Shown here piece after piece: positions 48,527 to 57,651 of a DNA stretch of 64,000 nt; position 1 is the stretch's first letter, and each line of letters begins with the position of its first letter. Where the stretch lies: positions 4,030,001 to 4,094,000 of the forward strand of contig NZ_AP022587.1 of NCBI RefSeq assembly GCF_010731715.1. Reading direction: 5' to 3'. A program made the position numbers and the translations under genes. Below the pieces are notes generated by a model. It was given only the letters and a program-made list of their open reading frames with translations. It was not told the DNA's origin and did not search any database. This stretch comes from Mycobacterium stomatepiae (GTDB lineage: Bacteria; Actinomycetota; Actinomycetes; Mycobacteriales; Mycobacteriaceae).

Positions 48527-49968
48527 CAGCCGGCTCCGGGCGCTGCAGGCAGCTTTCGCGGACTCGGGTCGGCGGGCAGGGTGTCGTGCTCCAGCAGGGC
48601 GGCTTCTTTCGACAGCACCGGTCCGTCGACCAGTAACCGAACGATCTCCCACGGCGCGGGTTTCGGCGACTGCAGGCCCAGCGACGCGGCGGCCTTCGGG
48701 TCGGATATCCCGTACCGCACGCCCTGCGGGTCGACGTAGTACAGCGATTCGCTATACCGGGGATCCGGGGACTGCAACTGCAGATACCTTCCACCGTCGA
48801 TGTAAACCGTTGCCGGGCCTTGGATCTGCTTTATGCCCTGGCCCATCATCGATGTCGGGATCGGCAAATGCCGACCGGTCACCACCGCGGTCCTCGGCGT
48901 CTGCTCGCCGGGCCGGCGTTCCCACGTCCAGCACAACACCGGTTCGTTCGGCCGGTTCACGATCTTGATCGATTGGTCGGGCAGGGGCGAGTTGTACACG
49001 CGTTCGGGGATTCTGACGACCAGGCTCGATACCACGGACGGCGGCTCGACCAGCCCGTGTGACTGGACCGCCCGCAGCGCCACCGCGGTATTGGCGTTGA
49101 TCGGTGCGACGCCGTCGGGCAGCACCACAAAGTATTGCGGCCCCGATTGCGCGTGGATCTGGAATACCGACCCGATCACCAGAAAGTCAGGTAGCCCAAG
49201 GGTATTGGGAGCGCCGTCGTCCGGGATCGGACTCAGCTGCCAGGACCCGCCGTCGGGCAGTGCGTTGAACACGGCGGTGGACAACGGGCTCGGTTTGGCG
49301 TTCACGGGTATGCCCACCGCCGAGGTGAGGGTTCGGTCGGCCAGATCGGTGGCGTGCCGGCCGGTCGACGTGATGATCCAGTCTTTGCCTTGGTAGTAGG
49401 CCAGCAGTGCCTCGTTGGGTTGCAGCGCGTCCACCGAGGAGTCCAGCGTCAGCGGCATCGCGATCACCGACGTCTGCACGGTGGGATTGATGGTCTCGGC
49501 TTTGGCGACGGTGTCGCACAGCGCCCAGACCGACGCCGGGTCCGACGAGACCGGCGTGGCGTAAGGCGCGCCCGGGATGCCGACCGTCTGGCCCCGCGGG
49601 AATTTGCCTAGCTCAGCCGATTTCACGACGGTGGGCTCGGCGGGATTGCCCAGCATCAGCCGCGCCGAGGTCAGGTTGTGCACGGGGTGCAACTGCCCAG
49701 ACACCATCAGGTACAACTGGTTGGTCGAACGGTCGACGAACAAGTTACCGCCGGCGAGTTTGCCCTGCGGCTTGAAGTACGCCATCGCCAGGGCGCCCAC
49801 CAGGATCATCACCGAGATGACGATGCCCAGCGCGGCCGACCGCCCGTAGAAGGACATCGGATCGTCGAACATTCGGGTGTCCCGGCGAACGATGGCATGC
49901 TCCAACCGCCGGAGCAGAAAGCGCCAGCCACTCACCTGGACCTTGGTGGTAAGCCGAATGCCCGCCAT
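48526..49968 (-). CDS. eccB1: ESX-1 membrane component EccB1
   Basis: This 480-residue protein is the same length as M. tuberculosis EccB1 and aligns throughout. A cytoplasmic N-terminus ([20 protein letters not shown]), one membrane helix ([20 protein letters not shown]) and a large periplasmic domain containing [15 protein letters not shown] and [14 protein letters not shown] conserved blocks are all present. EccB forms the periplasmic part of the ESX channel. It is intact and lies four bases after the eccA1 stop. Confidence 0.95.
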   Translation of the reverse strand: MAGIRLTTKVQVSGWRFLLRRLEHAIVRRDTRMFDDPMSFYGRSAALGIVISVMILVGALAMAYFKPQGKLAGGNLFVDRSTNQLYLMVSGQLHPVHNLTSARLMLGNPAEPTVVKSAELGKFPRGQTVGIPGAPYATPVSSDPASVWALCDTVAKAETINPTVQTSVIAMPLTLDSSVDALQPNEALLAYYQGKDWIITSTGRHATDLADRTLTSAVGIPVNAKPSPLSTAVFNALPDGGSWQLSPIPDDGAPNTLGLPDFLVIGSVFQIHAQSGPQYFVVLPDGVAPINANTAVALRAVQSHGLVEPPSVVSSLVVRIPERVYNSPLPDQSIKIVNRPNEPVLCWTWERRPGEQTPRTAVVTGRHLPIPTSMMGQGIKQIQGPATVYIDGGRYLQLQSPDPRYSESLYYVDPQGVRYGISDPKAAASLGLQSPKPAPWEIVRLLVDGPVLSKEAALLEHDTLPADPSPRKLPAAPGAG

Positions 49969-49971
49969 GCG

Positions 49972-51703
49972 CTACTCGGTAATGGCCAGCCGTGCGTGCA
50001 CCGAGGCCACCGCTTCGGCCATGTCTTCGCCGTTGATCTCGCGCAAGAAATCGGCGTCGAGCTCCTCGAAGTCGGGTGCTTGAGTCAGGCGCATATCGCG
50101 GTATTGTTCGGCGGCCTCGACCATTTGCCGCGCGTAGCGCCCGTTGCCCGCGACGTCGATGCCGGCCTTGCCGCGCACGGTCCGCTGGGCTGAGCAGTTT
50201 CGCCGCCTCCAGCATGTTCTCGGCCGCCTCCACGCTCAGCACCGAGTCGTTGTTCTTAGCGATGACTTTTGCGATTTCGAGAATCTCCTCGGGTGAGTAG
50301 GAGTCGAATTCGATACGGGTGGCGAACCGTGACCGCAGTCCTTCGTTGGTCTCCAGCAGTCTATCGATGTCGTTGCTGTAGCCGGCGATGATCACCACGA
50401 GACGGTCGCGGTCGTTTTCCATCCGCGCCAGCAGCGTGTCGAGCGCCTCTTGCCCGAACGGGTCGGATCGCCCCTCTCGTTCCTGAACGAGCGTGTACGC
50501 CTCGTCGATGAACAGCACACCGCCCAGGGCGCGGTCGATCGTCTTCGCGGACTTGACCGCAGACTGCCCTTCGTATTCGGCGACGAAATCTTTACGCGCC
50601 GTCTCAATGAGTTTCGGTTCCTGGATGACGCCCAAGCCCGCCAGAATGTTGGCCACCACGCGGGCGATCGTCGTCTTGCCGGTGCCCGGCGGTCCGGTGA
50701 AGATCATGTGCTTGCTCGCCTGCGCGACCTTCATGCCGCGGGCGGCACGAACCCTCGCCATCTGGGTCGCGGCGCGGTATCGCTCGACCTGATCCTTGAC
50801 CCGGGTGAGACCGATCTGGCGGCGCAGCTCGGTCTCCGCCTCGGCGAGCAGCTTTTCCCGCCCCGAGGTGTCGGCCACGACACTGCCCGCATCCCAGGGG
50901 TCGGTTCGCGCGGCGATCTGCTCGGAGCTGGTCGTCGCCAGACGATAGGACGGATCCTTCAGCGCCGCAGTCACTTTGGGACTGGGGTGGGTAGTCTGCA
51001 GCCACTCCAGCAGGGCCACGGCCGCTTCTTCGTTCCCTTGGCTGCGGCGGGTCATGGCCAAAAACCAGGCAATGGCCTGCGCACACGCTTCACCCGCGGG
51101 TGAGGAGTTCGCCTCGGTCAGGCGGCGCTCGGCTTCAGTGAACAAACCGAGGTTGGCCGCAGCGACCCCGTGTGCGACGCCCGCGGCCGCGGCCAGGAAC
51201 GCGTCCGGCCATTTGCCGGCCGCCCGGACTTCGTCGGTGACCTCGGTCCATCGCTGCCCTTCCCCGTAGACCACCGCCTTGGTCCACGACAACAGGTGCT
51301 CGGTACCGGCGCTGGGGCTGGCTGCCAGGCCGTCAATGGCTTCCATGGCATCGGCGTAGTTGCCCTGCGACGCCTCATTGACCGCGAAACCGATGGTGAT
51401 CGCCAACGGCGAATTGACCGGATAGGTGATGTCGCCGTAAAGGCCGCCGATTGGAACCCGGGCGGCCAGCGCGGTCATCGAGATTTGAGCCTGCCCGGAC
51501 AGATGCCCGAAATGCTTGCGCGAGTACCAGGCTCGGAACAGGGTCACCCGATCGTTGTCGCCGCACCGGATGCGGCCGACCCATGCGTCGCATGCGGTCT
51601 CGTCGTAGTTCGTGATCTCGGTGAACAGGTCCAGCGCCCGTGACTCCGAGACCGGCAGCATGCCGACCGCACTTTCGAACAGGCCGGCCAGATGATCGCT
51701 CAT
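49972..51703 (-). pseudogene. eccA1: ESX-1 AAA+ ATPase EccA1, frame-broken near the C-terminus
   Basis: This is about 576 residues when restored. An N-terminal TPR-like domain is followed by a CbbX-type AAA+ domain with Walker A FTGPPGTGKTTIARVV and Walker B GVLFIDEAYTL, both intact. One extra base in GGG at 50187-50189 (plus strand) shifts the frame after AKLLS. Removing it gives QRTVRGKAGIDVAGNGRYAR and the normal C-terminus ending at 49972. As written, the frame runs to 49745 into eccB1 with an unrelated tail, losing the last 70 or so residues of the AAA+ lid. EccA1 acts on EspG1-bound substrates. Its stop lies just before eccB1. Confidence 0.88.
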
Positions 51704-52317
51704 TTATCGGCGGTGTAGCGCGTGGCGAACACCTCGGCCTGTGCCGTCTCGGCCTGTTCCTCCGTCGGCAACCGCATGCCGGTCTCCACGAAGTCACGCA
51801 GCAGCTGGCTGCTGTCCAGGCCCATGTCGTCGAGTTGTTGCAGCCCGGCGTTATCGGCGGCACTGTCCATGACGTAGGTGCGCTGCCCGGCCAGCCCTTT
51901 TTGCCGGGCCAGCTCGGCCAGGACGATGATCTCGTCCGCAAGTTCGGCCTCGGTCAGGTTGGTCGCGGTCGGCGACAGCGTCACCCGTTGGGTGCGGCCG
52001 TCGATGAGCGCCGACACCGAGACCGTCTCGGGCGGGTTGGCCACGGTGAACTGCTGGACGTCGTCCTCGTCGTCTTCGTCCTCGGCGCGCTCGGTGGTAG
52101 CGGCGATGGCGTGCAGCCCGGTGTCGACCTCTTCGTCCTCGGCGGGCGCGTAGGCGTCCAGCGCGTCGACGTGCGACTCCTCGTCGGTGTCGGAGGCGGC
52201 GGAGAAGTCGAGCGCGTCCGCGTGTTCCTGACCATCGTCGTCGGATCCGGACTGGTAGGAGGAGAAGTCCAACGCGGAGAGATCGTCGTGTTCATCATGC
52301 TGGGACATGGGATCCAT
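51700..52317 (-). CDS. espH: ESX-1 associated chaperone-like protein EspH
   Basis: This 205-residue acidic protein matches EspH (Rv3867) in its C-terminal half (FTVANPPETVSVSALIDGR, ELADEIIVLAELARQKG, AEVFATRYTAD). The N-terminal third is a run of Asp/Ser/Ala repeats (ALDFSS, ALDFSA, ALDAYAPAED). EspH is cytosolic; it is reported to help EspE/EspF export in other mycobacteria. Start ATG at 52317 follows family alignment; an ATG at 52308 has a better-placed ribosome site. It overlaps eccA1 by four bases. Confidence 0.88.
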   Translation of the reverse strand: MDPMSQHDEHDDLSALDFSSYQSGSDDDGQEHADALDFSAASDTDEESHVDALDAYAPAEDEEVDTGLHAIAATTERAEDEDDEDDVQQFTVANPPETVSVSALIDGRTQRVTLSPTATNLTEAELADEIIVLAELARQKGLAGQRTYVMDSAADNAGLQQLDDMGLDSSQLLRDFVETGMRLPTEEQAETAQAEVFATRYTADK

Positions 52318-52343
52318 CTTTCTGAGATTGGTTGCGGCAGAAA

Positions 52344-53222
52344 TCAGCCTCGATAGGAGGCGTGGGTGTGGTCGGCGTGCTCGGACTCGTCATCTGGAGT
52401 GTGATCGAGCCACGCGCGCGACGGGAGGAATTCCAGCAGTCCGTCCAGCGTCCGCTGCAGGTTTTCTTGGCTGCCGGATAGAAAGCTTCCGCACAGCTCG
52501 CCGTGGACGCGGCGGGGCAGTGACACCAGCCGGCCCAGCGGGGAGTCGAGGACGCCCGCCGCGACCTGGGTCTGCGTGTAGGTGCCGCCGGGGTGACGCT
52601 CCCCGGCAATGATCTCCACCCAGCTATCCGGATTGCCGACGATCTCGGCGTAGACGCGGGCGGTGGCCGGGGCGACGCCGAGACCGGCCAGCTGGGCCGC
52701 CGTGGTGCATTCGGCCAGTTCGCTCGCAACACCGGTCAGCGGTTCGACGTTGGCCGGCGTCGCCGGGCCCAGCACGGCCGTCACCATGCCCGCCAGACCC
52801 ACTTGCGCCGCCACCAGTTGCAACGCGATCAGCTCGCCGTGCCGTGCGGCTATGACATGACGATCGCCCTTGCGGCACACCGCAAAACGGACCATCACGC
52901 CGCTGCCCACGTCACCTCGCCACCACCGGCCCTCGAGGGTCCGGTCCGGCCTGCTGAGCGTGTCGACGATCGCGGCCACGGTCGGGTGGACGTGACCCAA
53001 TTCGTTCAGCACGCCCTGTGCGGTGAGGTCCTTCTCCACTTGATCCCAGACCAGCTTGCACAAATCGTCTTGCGGGATGTTCTGCCGGATCCCCAGTGCC
53101 GCTGGGAATTCGATCAGGTTGAGCCGGTCGGCGATCACCAGCATGCCGTCGATAGTCACCTCGACGCCGACGACGTCGTCTACCAGTCCGGCGCGGCCGG
53201 GGGCGAGGGGACCGGAGATCAT
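52344..53222 (-). CDS. espG1: ESX-1 substrate chaperone EspG1
   Basis: This 292-residue EspG-family protein includes VGVEVTIDGMLVIADRL at the start and YTQTQVAAGVLDSPLGRL near the end, typical EspG1 sequences. It binds PPE68 within a PE35-PPE68 pair in the cytosol. The ATG at 53222 overlaps the espF stop (TAATG). Its normal client pair is incomplete in this locus. Confidence 0.9.
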   Translation of the reverse strand: MISGPLAPGRAGLVDDVVGVEVTIDGMLVIADRLNLIEFPAALGIRQNIPQDDLCKLVWDQVEKDLTAQGVLNELGHVHPTVAAIVDTLSRPDRTLEGRWWRGDVGSGVMVRFAVCRKGDRHVIAARHGELIALQLVAAQVGLAGMVTAVLGPATPANVEPLTGVASELAECTTAAQLAGLGVAPATARVYAEIVGNPDSWVEIIAGERHPGGTYTQTQVAAGVLDSPLGRLVSLPRRVHGELCGSFLSGSQENLQRTLDGLLEFLPSRAWLDHTPDDESEHADHTHASYRG

Positions 53223-53539
53223 TATTTGTCGAGCAGTTGCTTGTTGAGGTTGCCAGCCAGCTCGCTGTCAACACCTTCGTACGCCGCCTTGGCGCTACGC
53301 AGCTTCGCGGCCATCAGCAGGCTGGCGTCGCCCAGCGCCTTGCCCGCGGTCTTGCGGATGCCCTCGATGGTGTCGAAAGCCCCGTTGGAGCACCCGCTGA
53401 TGACGCCGTGCGTAAGCCAGCAGTTGCTTCCGGTGCCATTCAGCGCGTCGGCGGCAGCCTGTGCATCCTTCTGTGCCGCTTCCTGTTTGGTCGCCAGCGT
53501 CTCGAGGATCGCCGGTGAGACGAGTAGATTATTTGCCAT
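53222..53539 (-). CDS. espF: ESX-1 substrate EspF
   Basis: This 105-residue protein is similar in size and layout to EspF (Rv3865) and its paralogue EspC: two helical halves around CWLTHGVISGCSNGAFDT and a C-terminal export motif YEGVD in AAYEGVDSELAG. EspF is secreted with EspE. Both cysteines flanking the turn could form a disulfide. It lies 70 bases after espE and overlaps espG1 by one base. Confidence 0.86.
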   Translation of the reverse strand: MANNLLVSPAILETLATKQEAAQKDAQAAADALNGTGSNCWLTHGVISGCSNGAFDTIEGIRKTAGKALGDASLLMAAKLRSAKAAYEGVDSELAGNLNKQLLDK

Positions 53540-53609
53540 TGGTCGGTCTCCTAAAGATTTGATCTTCGCGTTATGGCGTTGGCCCGCTGCCTATTTCACA
53601 CGCGAGCTA

Positions 53610-54941
53610 TCAGAGGAGGCGTTCGCGGCCGGCTGCGGCAGGTGCCGCGGCGTCGACGGGTGCACGCTCGGTGCCACCGCCTTTACCGGCCGCGGCTCCT
53701 GTTTCAGCGTCGCTGTTCGCGTCGTCTTCTTTCTTCTTGTCCTCGTCATCCTTGACGTCGCTCACGTCGTGCGCCGGTACCGGAGCCGCGGCGGGGGCGG
53801 AGCCCTTCGCGGACTGGGCGAGCGACTGAATCTGCTGCATGCCCTGGCCGAGGGTCTGACCGACCTGGTTGAGCCCCTGGGACGCCTGCCCGATCTGAGC
53901 CAGACTGGGCGGCGTGAACGCCGCCGGGGCGGGTGTCTTGTCACCCGTCTTGGTCGACGAGTCGGTCTTTGTCTCCGAGGTCTTGGCGGCGCCCGCCTTG
54001 TCGGTCGACGCGCCCAGCAGCGCCTTCTGCTCCGGCGAGACCTTGTCGCCCGCCTCGGCGGCCAGCTTGTTGACACTCGGCGTCGCGGACGCGAAGGAGC
54101 AGTCCGTCAGGCCGTCGGAGACGGCGCGGAAGCCGGACAGCTTGGACGAGGTCTCCGAGGCGACCTTGCCCTGGATCCTGTCGTAGTTGCCTGCCAGCTG
54201 CGTGCCCACGTCCTTGCCCAGCTGGACGTATTTCTGGCCCAGGGTCGAGCAGTCGTTGGCGATACCCATCGAGCTCGACAGCGCGAGCATCTCGACGACG
54301 AAGACCGCCGCACAGCACGCGAAGGCGGCGACGATCTGCCACGCCTGCGAGATGCCCGGGCCCGCGATCGGGATCAGGTACAAGGCCAGGGCAATACCCG
54401 CGGCAGCGGTCAGCACGGCGACGTTGACCGTGCAGCACAGGTGTGCCTGCTTGACCTCGCCCGCCTGCTTGCTCAGGTAGCCCTTCAGGGTCTGGTCGTA
54501 CTCCTTCATCTTGTCGACGAAACCCTTGAGCGTGTTGACCTGGTTGATGTAGGCCGTCGCGGCGTCGCCGCTCCAGTCCCGCGGATCCGGAATGCTCGCG
54601 GGGTCCAAATCTTTGAGGAATAGGTTGAGTTTGTCCGCAGCGGTGGAAACGGCCGACCCCGAGTTGGGGCTTCCAAATCCGTTAAGCAAGTCGACGATCG
54701 TGACGGCCAGCGCGGCGGCGTCAACAATGGCCGTCGGCGTAGGCAGACACTTTGTTCCGCTGTCCTTCAACGCCTTTGCTAGGACCGCATTCTGTTTGCC
54801 CGCATAGATGAGCCCCTTGCCGACGATCGTGGCAGCGCTCGCACCCAGGTTGGCCCAGTCACTCGTCGAGGCAGCAGTGACACCGGAACCAAAGCTCTTC
54901 ACACACGTCGCTAAGTCTGTTGCACCGTTAAGCCAGGCCAC
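53610..54941 (-). CDS. espE: ESX-1 substrate EspE
   Basis: This is about 443 residues from the GTG at 54941, which follows ribosome site GAAGGGA. Two central hydrophobic helices (VAVLTAAAGIALALYLIPIA, IVAAFACCAAVFVVEML) and a C-terminal tail (KKKEDD, then ERAPVDAAAPAAAGRERLL) match the layout and end of EspE. The N-terminal third is Cys-containing and helical. EspE is a surface-associated ESX-1 substrate and is the first gene of the core ESX-1 operon. The open frame continues upstream to 55538 but that part overlaps the Rv3863-like gene. Confidence 0.85.
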   Translation of the reverse strand: MAWLNGATDLATCVKSFGSGVTAASTSDWANLGASAATIVGKGLIYAGKQNAVLAKALKDSGTKCLPTPTAIVDAAALAVTIVDLLNGFGSPNSGSAVSTAADKLNLFLKDLDPASIPDPRDWSGDAATAYINQVNTLKGFVDKMKEYDQTLKGYLSKQAGEVKQAHLCCTVNVAVLTAAAGIALALYLIPIAGPGISQAWQIVAAFACCAAVFVVEMLALSSSMGIANDCSTLGQKYVQLGKDVGTQLAGNYDRIQGKVASETSSKLSGFRAVSDGLTDCSFASATPSVNKLAAEAGDKVSPEQKALLGASTDKAGAAKTSETKTDSSTKTGDKTPAPAAFTPPSLAQIGQASQGLNQVGQTLGQGMQQIQSLAQSAKGSAPAAAPVPAHDVSDVKDDEDKKKEDDANSDAETGAAAGKGGGTERAPVDAAAPAAAGRERLL

Positions 54942-55153
54942 GTCGGCGTTTCCCTTCAAGCTTGTAGATCCTGCGCACCGATCCTGTGCACGATAGAACG
55001 AGCCTAACAGCGCCGCGAGCAGGTCCAGTGCACGAGTTTTTCGGCTAGGCAACAGCTTCCACCACCCGGCATTCGGCCGCCACGGTAAACATTGCGGCAA
55101 GGTTGCCGGAAGGCGAATAGTGCGAATTGGCGGTGGTTGGGCACTCGCCGAAA

Positions 55154-56323
55154 TCAGTCGATGTGCCCTATTAGCGTTTCGATCGCGGCCGTTACGTGTG
55201 CGGGCAAAGGCTCCTCGTCCTCCGCGCGCACGATCATTTCTTCGTCGACGCCGGCCGCTTGCGCAATTTCTTGCGCCGAAAGGTTGGCCCGGCGCCGCGC
55301 GGCGTACAACCGCTGCGCCAGTGGTGCATCTGGAGCGTTCGCTCCGAGCGTCATCAATTCGTCGCGGTGCCGACGAACCGCGCTCAGGGCCTTGATCAAC
55401 TCCGGGGTGATTTGGCTGATCCGGGTCGCCCGGACGGCGATCGCCTCGAGTTGGCGTAGATCGGCGAGGATGGGCGCCGAGCGCTCGGTGAACTCGGGGT
55501 CCGCGGCGGGCGGCAACGCGGCGATGGCCAGGCTGCACCCGTCCACGGCGGCGACGACCGCCTGCGCGATCAGCGATGCGGCGCCGTCGGTCACTGGATT
55601 GTCGGCCGCCGCGGGACCGTCGATCGGCACGGCCGGCGGGGTGGGATCATCGGCGACGGCATCGCCGCGGCGGATCCGATCGATGGTTCCGGCGGGCCAC
55701 TGCAGCACTTCCTCGAGCTTCGCGCGGGTTCGTTCGCGCGGCCAGCTGCGACCCTTCTCGAAAGCAATCAGCGCGCCGGCGTTGATGATCCCGTCCGCGG
55801 CGAGGCTGCGCTGGCTGATGTCCAGTTCGCGGCGACGCGCGGCGGCTGCGGCTCCGGCGCGAACGACGCCCGGATCCAGATCGATTGGCGCGATCTTGTC
55901 CCCCTGCTCATCGGAATCGTCAACCTCGTGTTGGTCGACGGATTTCGGCGGCCTGACGACTTCAAACGTCAGGGCTTTCCCCGCGGTGGGGTCCCCGAAC
56001 CGGACGATCGTCTTGTCGGTGACGGTCACGGAGGTCGTTCGTAGCCCGTCGACGAACATGCCGCTGGGGCTGCTGTCGACGATGCGCCACTCCCCGTTGG
56101 CGGCTTCGGCGCGCAAGTGCTCCTGCGAGATTTGCGGATCATCGATCTGCACACCGGCCTGAGGCTCTCGGCCGATGGTCACCACACCGCGCCCGGGTTC
56201 GATCGCGTGCGAGGTGTCACCGCTGTGCACAACCAGCAGAGCTGGCGGGGCAGTTGAGGCGGCGCTGGACATCGTCGGTGATTCCTCGCTCGACTTCTGT
56301 TGTGGCGGAGGGCTCTCCGTCAT
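55154..56323 (-). CDS. FHA plus HTH protein, Rv3863-like
   Basis: This 389-residue protein is a close match to Rv3863. It begins with an FHA-like domain (about residues 25-125, with GRGVVTIGREPQAGVQID, ISQEHLRAEA, KTIVRFGDPTAGKALTFEVV), followed by an HTH region (AGAAAAARRRELDISQRSLA, GALIAFEKGRSWPRERTRAK), and a second HTH-like segment near the C-terminus (LYAARRRANLSAQEIAQAAG). FHA domains bind phosphothreonine, so the protein could link Ser/Thr kinase signals to ESX-1 expression; that is inference. It lies just upstream of espE in the same direction and divergent from whiB6. Confidence 0.85.
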   Translation of the reverse strand: MTESPPPQQKSSEESPTMSSAASTAPPALLVVHSGDTSHAIEPGRGVVTIGREPQAGVQIDDPQISQEHLRAEAANGEWRIVDSSPSGMFVDGLRTTSVTVTDKTIVRFGDPTAGKALTFEVVRPPKSVDQHEVDDSDEQGDKIAPIDLDPGVVRAGAAAAARRRELDISQRSLAADGIINAGALIAFEKGRSWPRERTRAKLEEVLQWPAGTIDRIRRGDAVADDPTPPAVPIDGPAAADNPVTDGAASLIAQAVVAAVDGCSLAIAALPPAADPEFTERSAPILADLRQLEAIAVRATRISQITPELIKALSAVRRHRDELMTLGANAPDAPLAQRLYAARRRANLSAQEIAQAAGVDEEMIVRAEDEEPLPAHVTAAIETLIGHID

Positions 56324-56714
56324 CAGGATTCTAACTGCTGCACCCGCCAGATCCTATCGCGCCGCTACGGTTCTGCGCCCAAATTGTTACAGAACTAACT
56401 CGAACGCAGCCTCGAGGCGCGACCGTCCCGTAACCGCATCACCGCTACAGTTTGCCGCCCGGCGTGGCCAAGCTTGGCGACCCGACCGCGATCCTCCTCG
56501 TATCGCCTGCTCGGCGGCACCATTGGGGCATCGTTCCGCCGGCGTCTTCCGCCAGTTAAACCTGGTGAAGCCTCCGGCGCGTGAGATGTCACCGAAGCGC
56601 CTGCGTGGAGCGATGGGTAAGTAGTGCATCATCAAACTGTTGCAATGCGATAGTTAATGCTATACCCTATCGAGTCATAGGACGCAGAACTGCAACGCTT
56701 TCTGGAGGAACGTA
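56324..56714 (+). promoter_or_regulatory. Divergent control region between the Rv3863-like gene and whiB6
   Basis: About 390 bases hold no credible gene. TTGCAA at 56640-56645 and TACCCT at 56663-56668 are 17 bases apart and make a good promoter candidate for whiB6. In M. tuberculosis this region is bound by PhoP and EspR; I cannot identify their sites here by eye. Confidence 0.5.
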
Positions 56715-57014
56715 GTGATGACCGCGACGCTGTACAACATCCCGTTGGGCGACAACATCCCGTTGGGCGCCTGCACCCAGGACCCCGACCGTTGGACTAC
56801 GGCTCCCGACGCCGAGGCGAAGGCCCTGTGCCGGGCTTGCCCTCGCCGGTGGCTGTGCGCTCGCGATGCCGTTGAGTCCACCGGCGCCGAAGGACTGTGG
56901 GCCGGCGTCGTGATTCCCGAGTCGGGCCGCCCGCGGGCGTTCGCCCTGAATCAATTGCGCTCACTGGCCGAGCGCAACGGCTACCCGGTGCGCGAGACGG
57001 CCAAATCGGCCTAA
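56715..57014 (+). CDS. whiB6: Iron-sulfur transcription factor WhiB6
   Basis: This protein of about 98-99 residues has four cysteines (GACTQ, LCRACPRRWLC) that would bind a [4Fe-4S] cluster, followed by the WhiB signature GLWAGVVIPESGR. The C-terminal RAFALNQLRSLAERNGYPVR is as in M. tuberculosis WhiB6. The start may be GTG 56715 or ATG 56718; ribosome site TGGAGG precedes both. Homology continues upstream in frame (NCNAFWRNV), but no start codon is available, so the protein is shorter than the annotated M. tuberculosis form. WhiB6 regulates ESX-1 genes in response to redox state. Confidence 0.93.
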   Translation: MMTATLYNIPLGDNIPLGACTQDPDRWTTAPDAEAKALCRACPRRWLCARDAVESTGAEGLWAGVVIPESGRPRAFALNQLRSLAERNGYPVRETAKSA

Positions 57015-57129
57015 ACCCCGAACCTCCCGGGGCGTCCGCAGTACGGCAGCGTCCGGGATCGGAGTGAAAGCAGTTGCGCGGCTTCATCTTTGCAGCGCCG
57101 CAGTCCGATAACCCCGACCGGCGAACACG

Positions 57130-57161
57130 CAGCGCGAGAACCAAACAAGGTTCTCGCGCTG
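57130..57161. terminator. Bidirectional terminator hairpin between whiB6 and the nitroreductase gene
   Basis: A perfect 13-base-pair inverted repeat, CAGCGCGAGAACC (57130-57142) and GGTTCTCGCGCTG (57149-57161), with a six-base A-rich loop lies between the convergent ends of the two genes. No long U tract is present on either strand. Confidence 0.75.
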
Positions 57162-57178
57162 TCGTGCGTTTCGGGGCG

Positions 57179-57628
57179 CTACGCAGAAGCGACCGGGTCG
57201 AATCGGAAAACGGCGAGCCGGCCCGCCAGCGCCTCGAATTCGTCGGAAGTCCCGTCGCGGACCATTCCCGAACGCTTCGCAAACGACACCCCAACGGGGA
57301 CCTTCTTCGGGAACTCCCGCAACACCGGGCGCGCCTGCTCGGCGGTCAGTTCGACGATGCTGACCTCCCGGGATCGCCGGCCCCGGGCCAGGATGCCGGT
57401 ACCCGCTGCCCGGGCGTTGGCCGCCCAGTCCGCTCCCGGGTAGCCCGCGACCGCGTAGAGGCCGCCCTCGAATTCAAACGGCGTCATCGGGTTGCTGCGC
57501 GGTTGGCCCGACCTGCGGCCGGGCACCGTGAGCACCATGGCGGGGCCGGTCGGTATCCCCAGTCGTTGCACCGCCATCATCATTTTGTTCATGGGTTTGA
57601 GGTAGCGCGGCGGTTGTGGTTCGGACAT
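57179..57628 (-). CDS. Deazaflavin (F420)-dependent nitroreductase family protein
   Basis: This 149-residue Ddn-like protein has the split-barrel core with LTVPGRRSGQPRSNPMT, YAVAGYPGADWAANARA and a C-terminal FRFDPVASA. The family (many members in mycobacteria) uses F420H2 or related flavins to reduce quinones or nitro compounds. The substrate is unknown. It follows the NmrA-like gene by 23 bases on the same strand and probably forms an operon with it. Confidence 0.85.
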   Translation of the reverse strand: MSEPQPPRYLKPMNKMMMAVQRLGIPTGPAMVLTVPGRRSGQPRSNPMTPFEFEGGLYAVAGYPGADWAANARAAGTGILARGRRSREVSIVELTAEQARPVLREFPKKVPVGVSFAKRSGMVRDGTSDEFEALAGRLAVFRFDPVASA

Positions 57629-57651
57629 TTCGGAATCTCCTGTCTGCGGAT

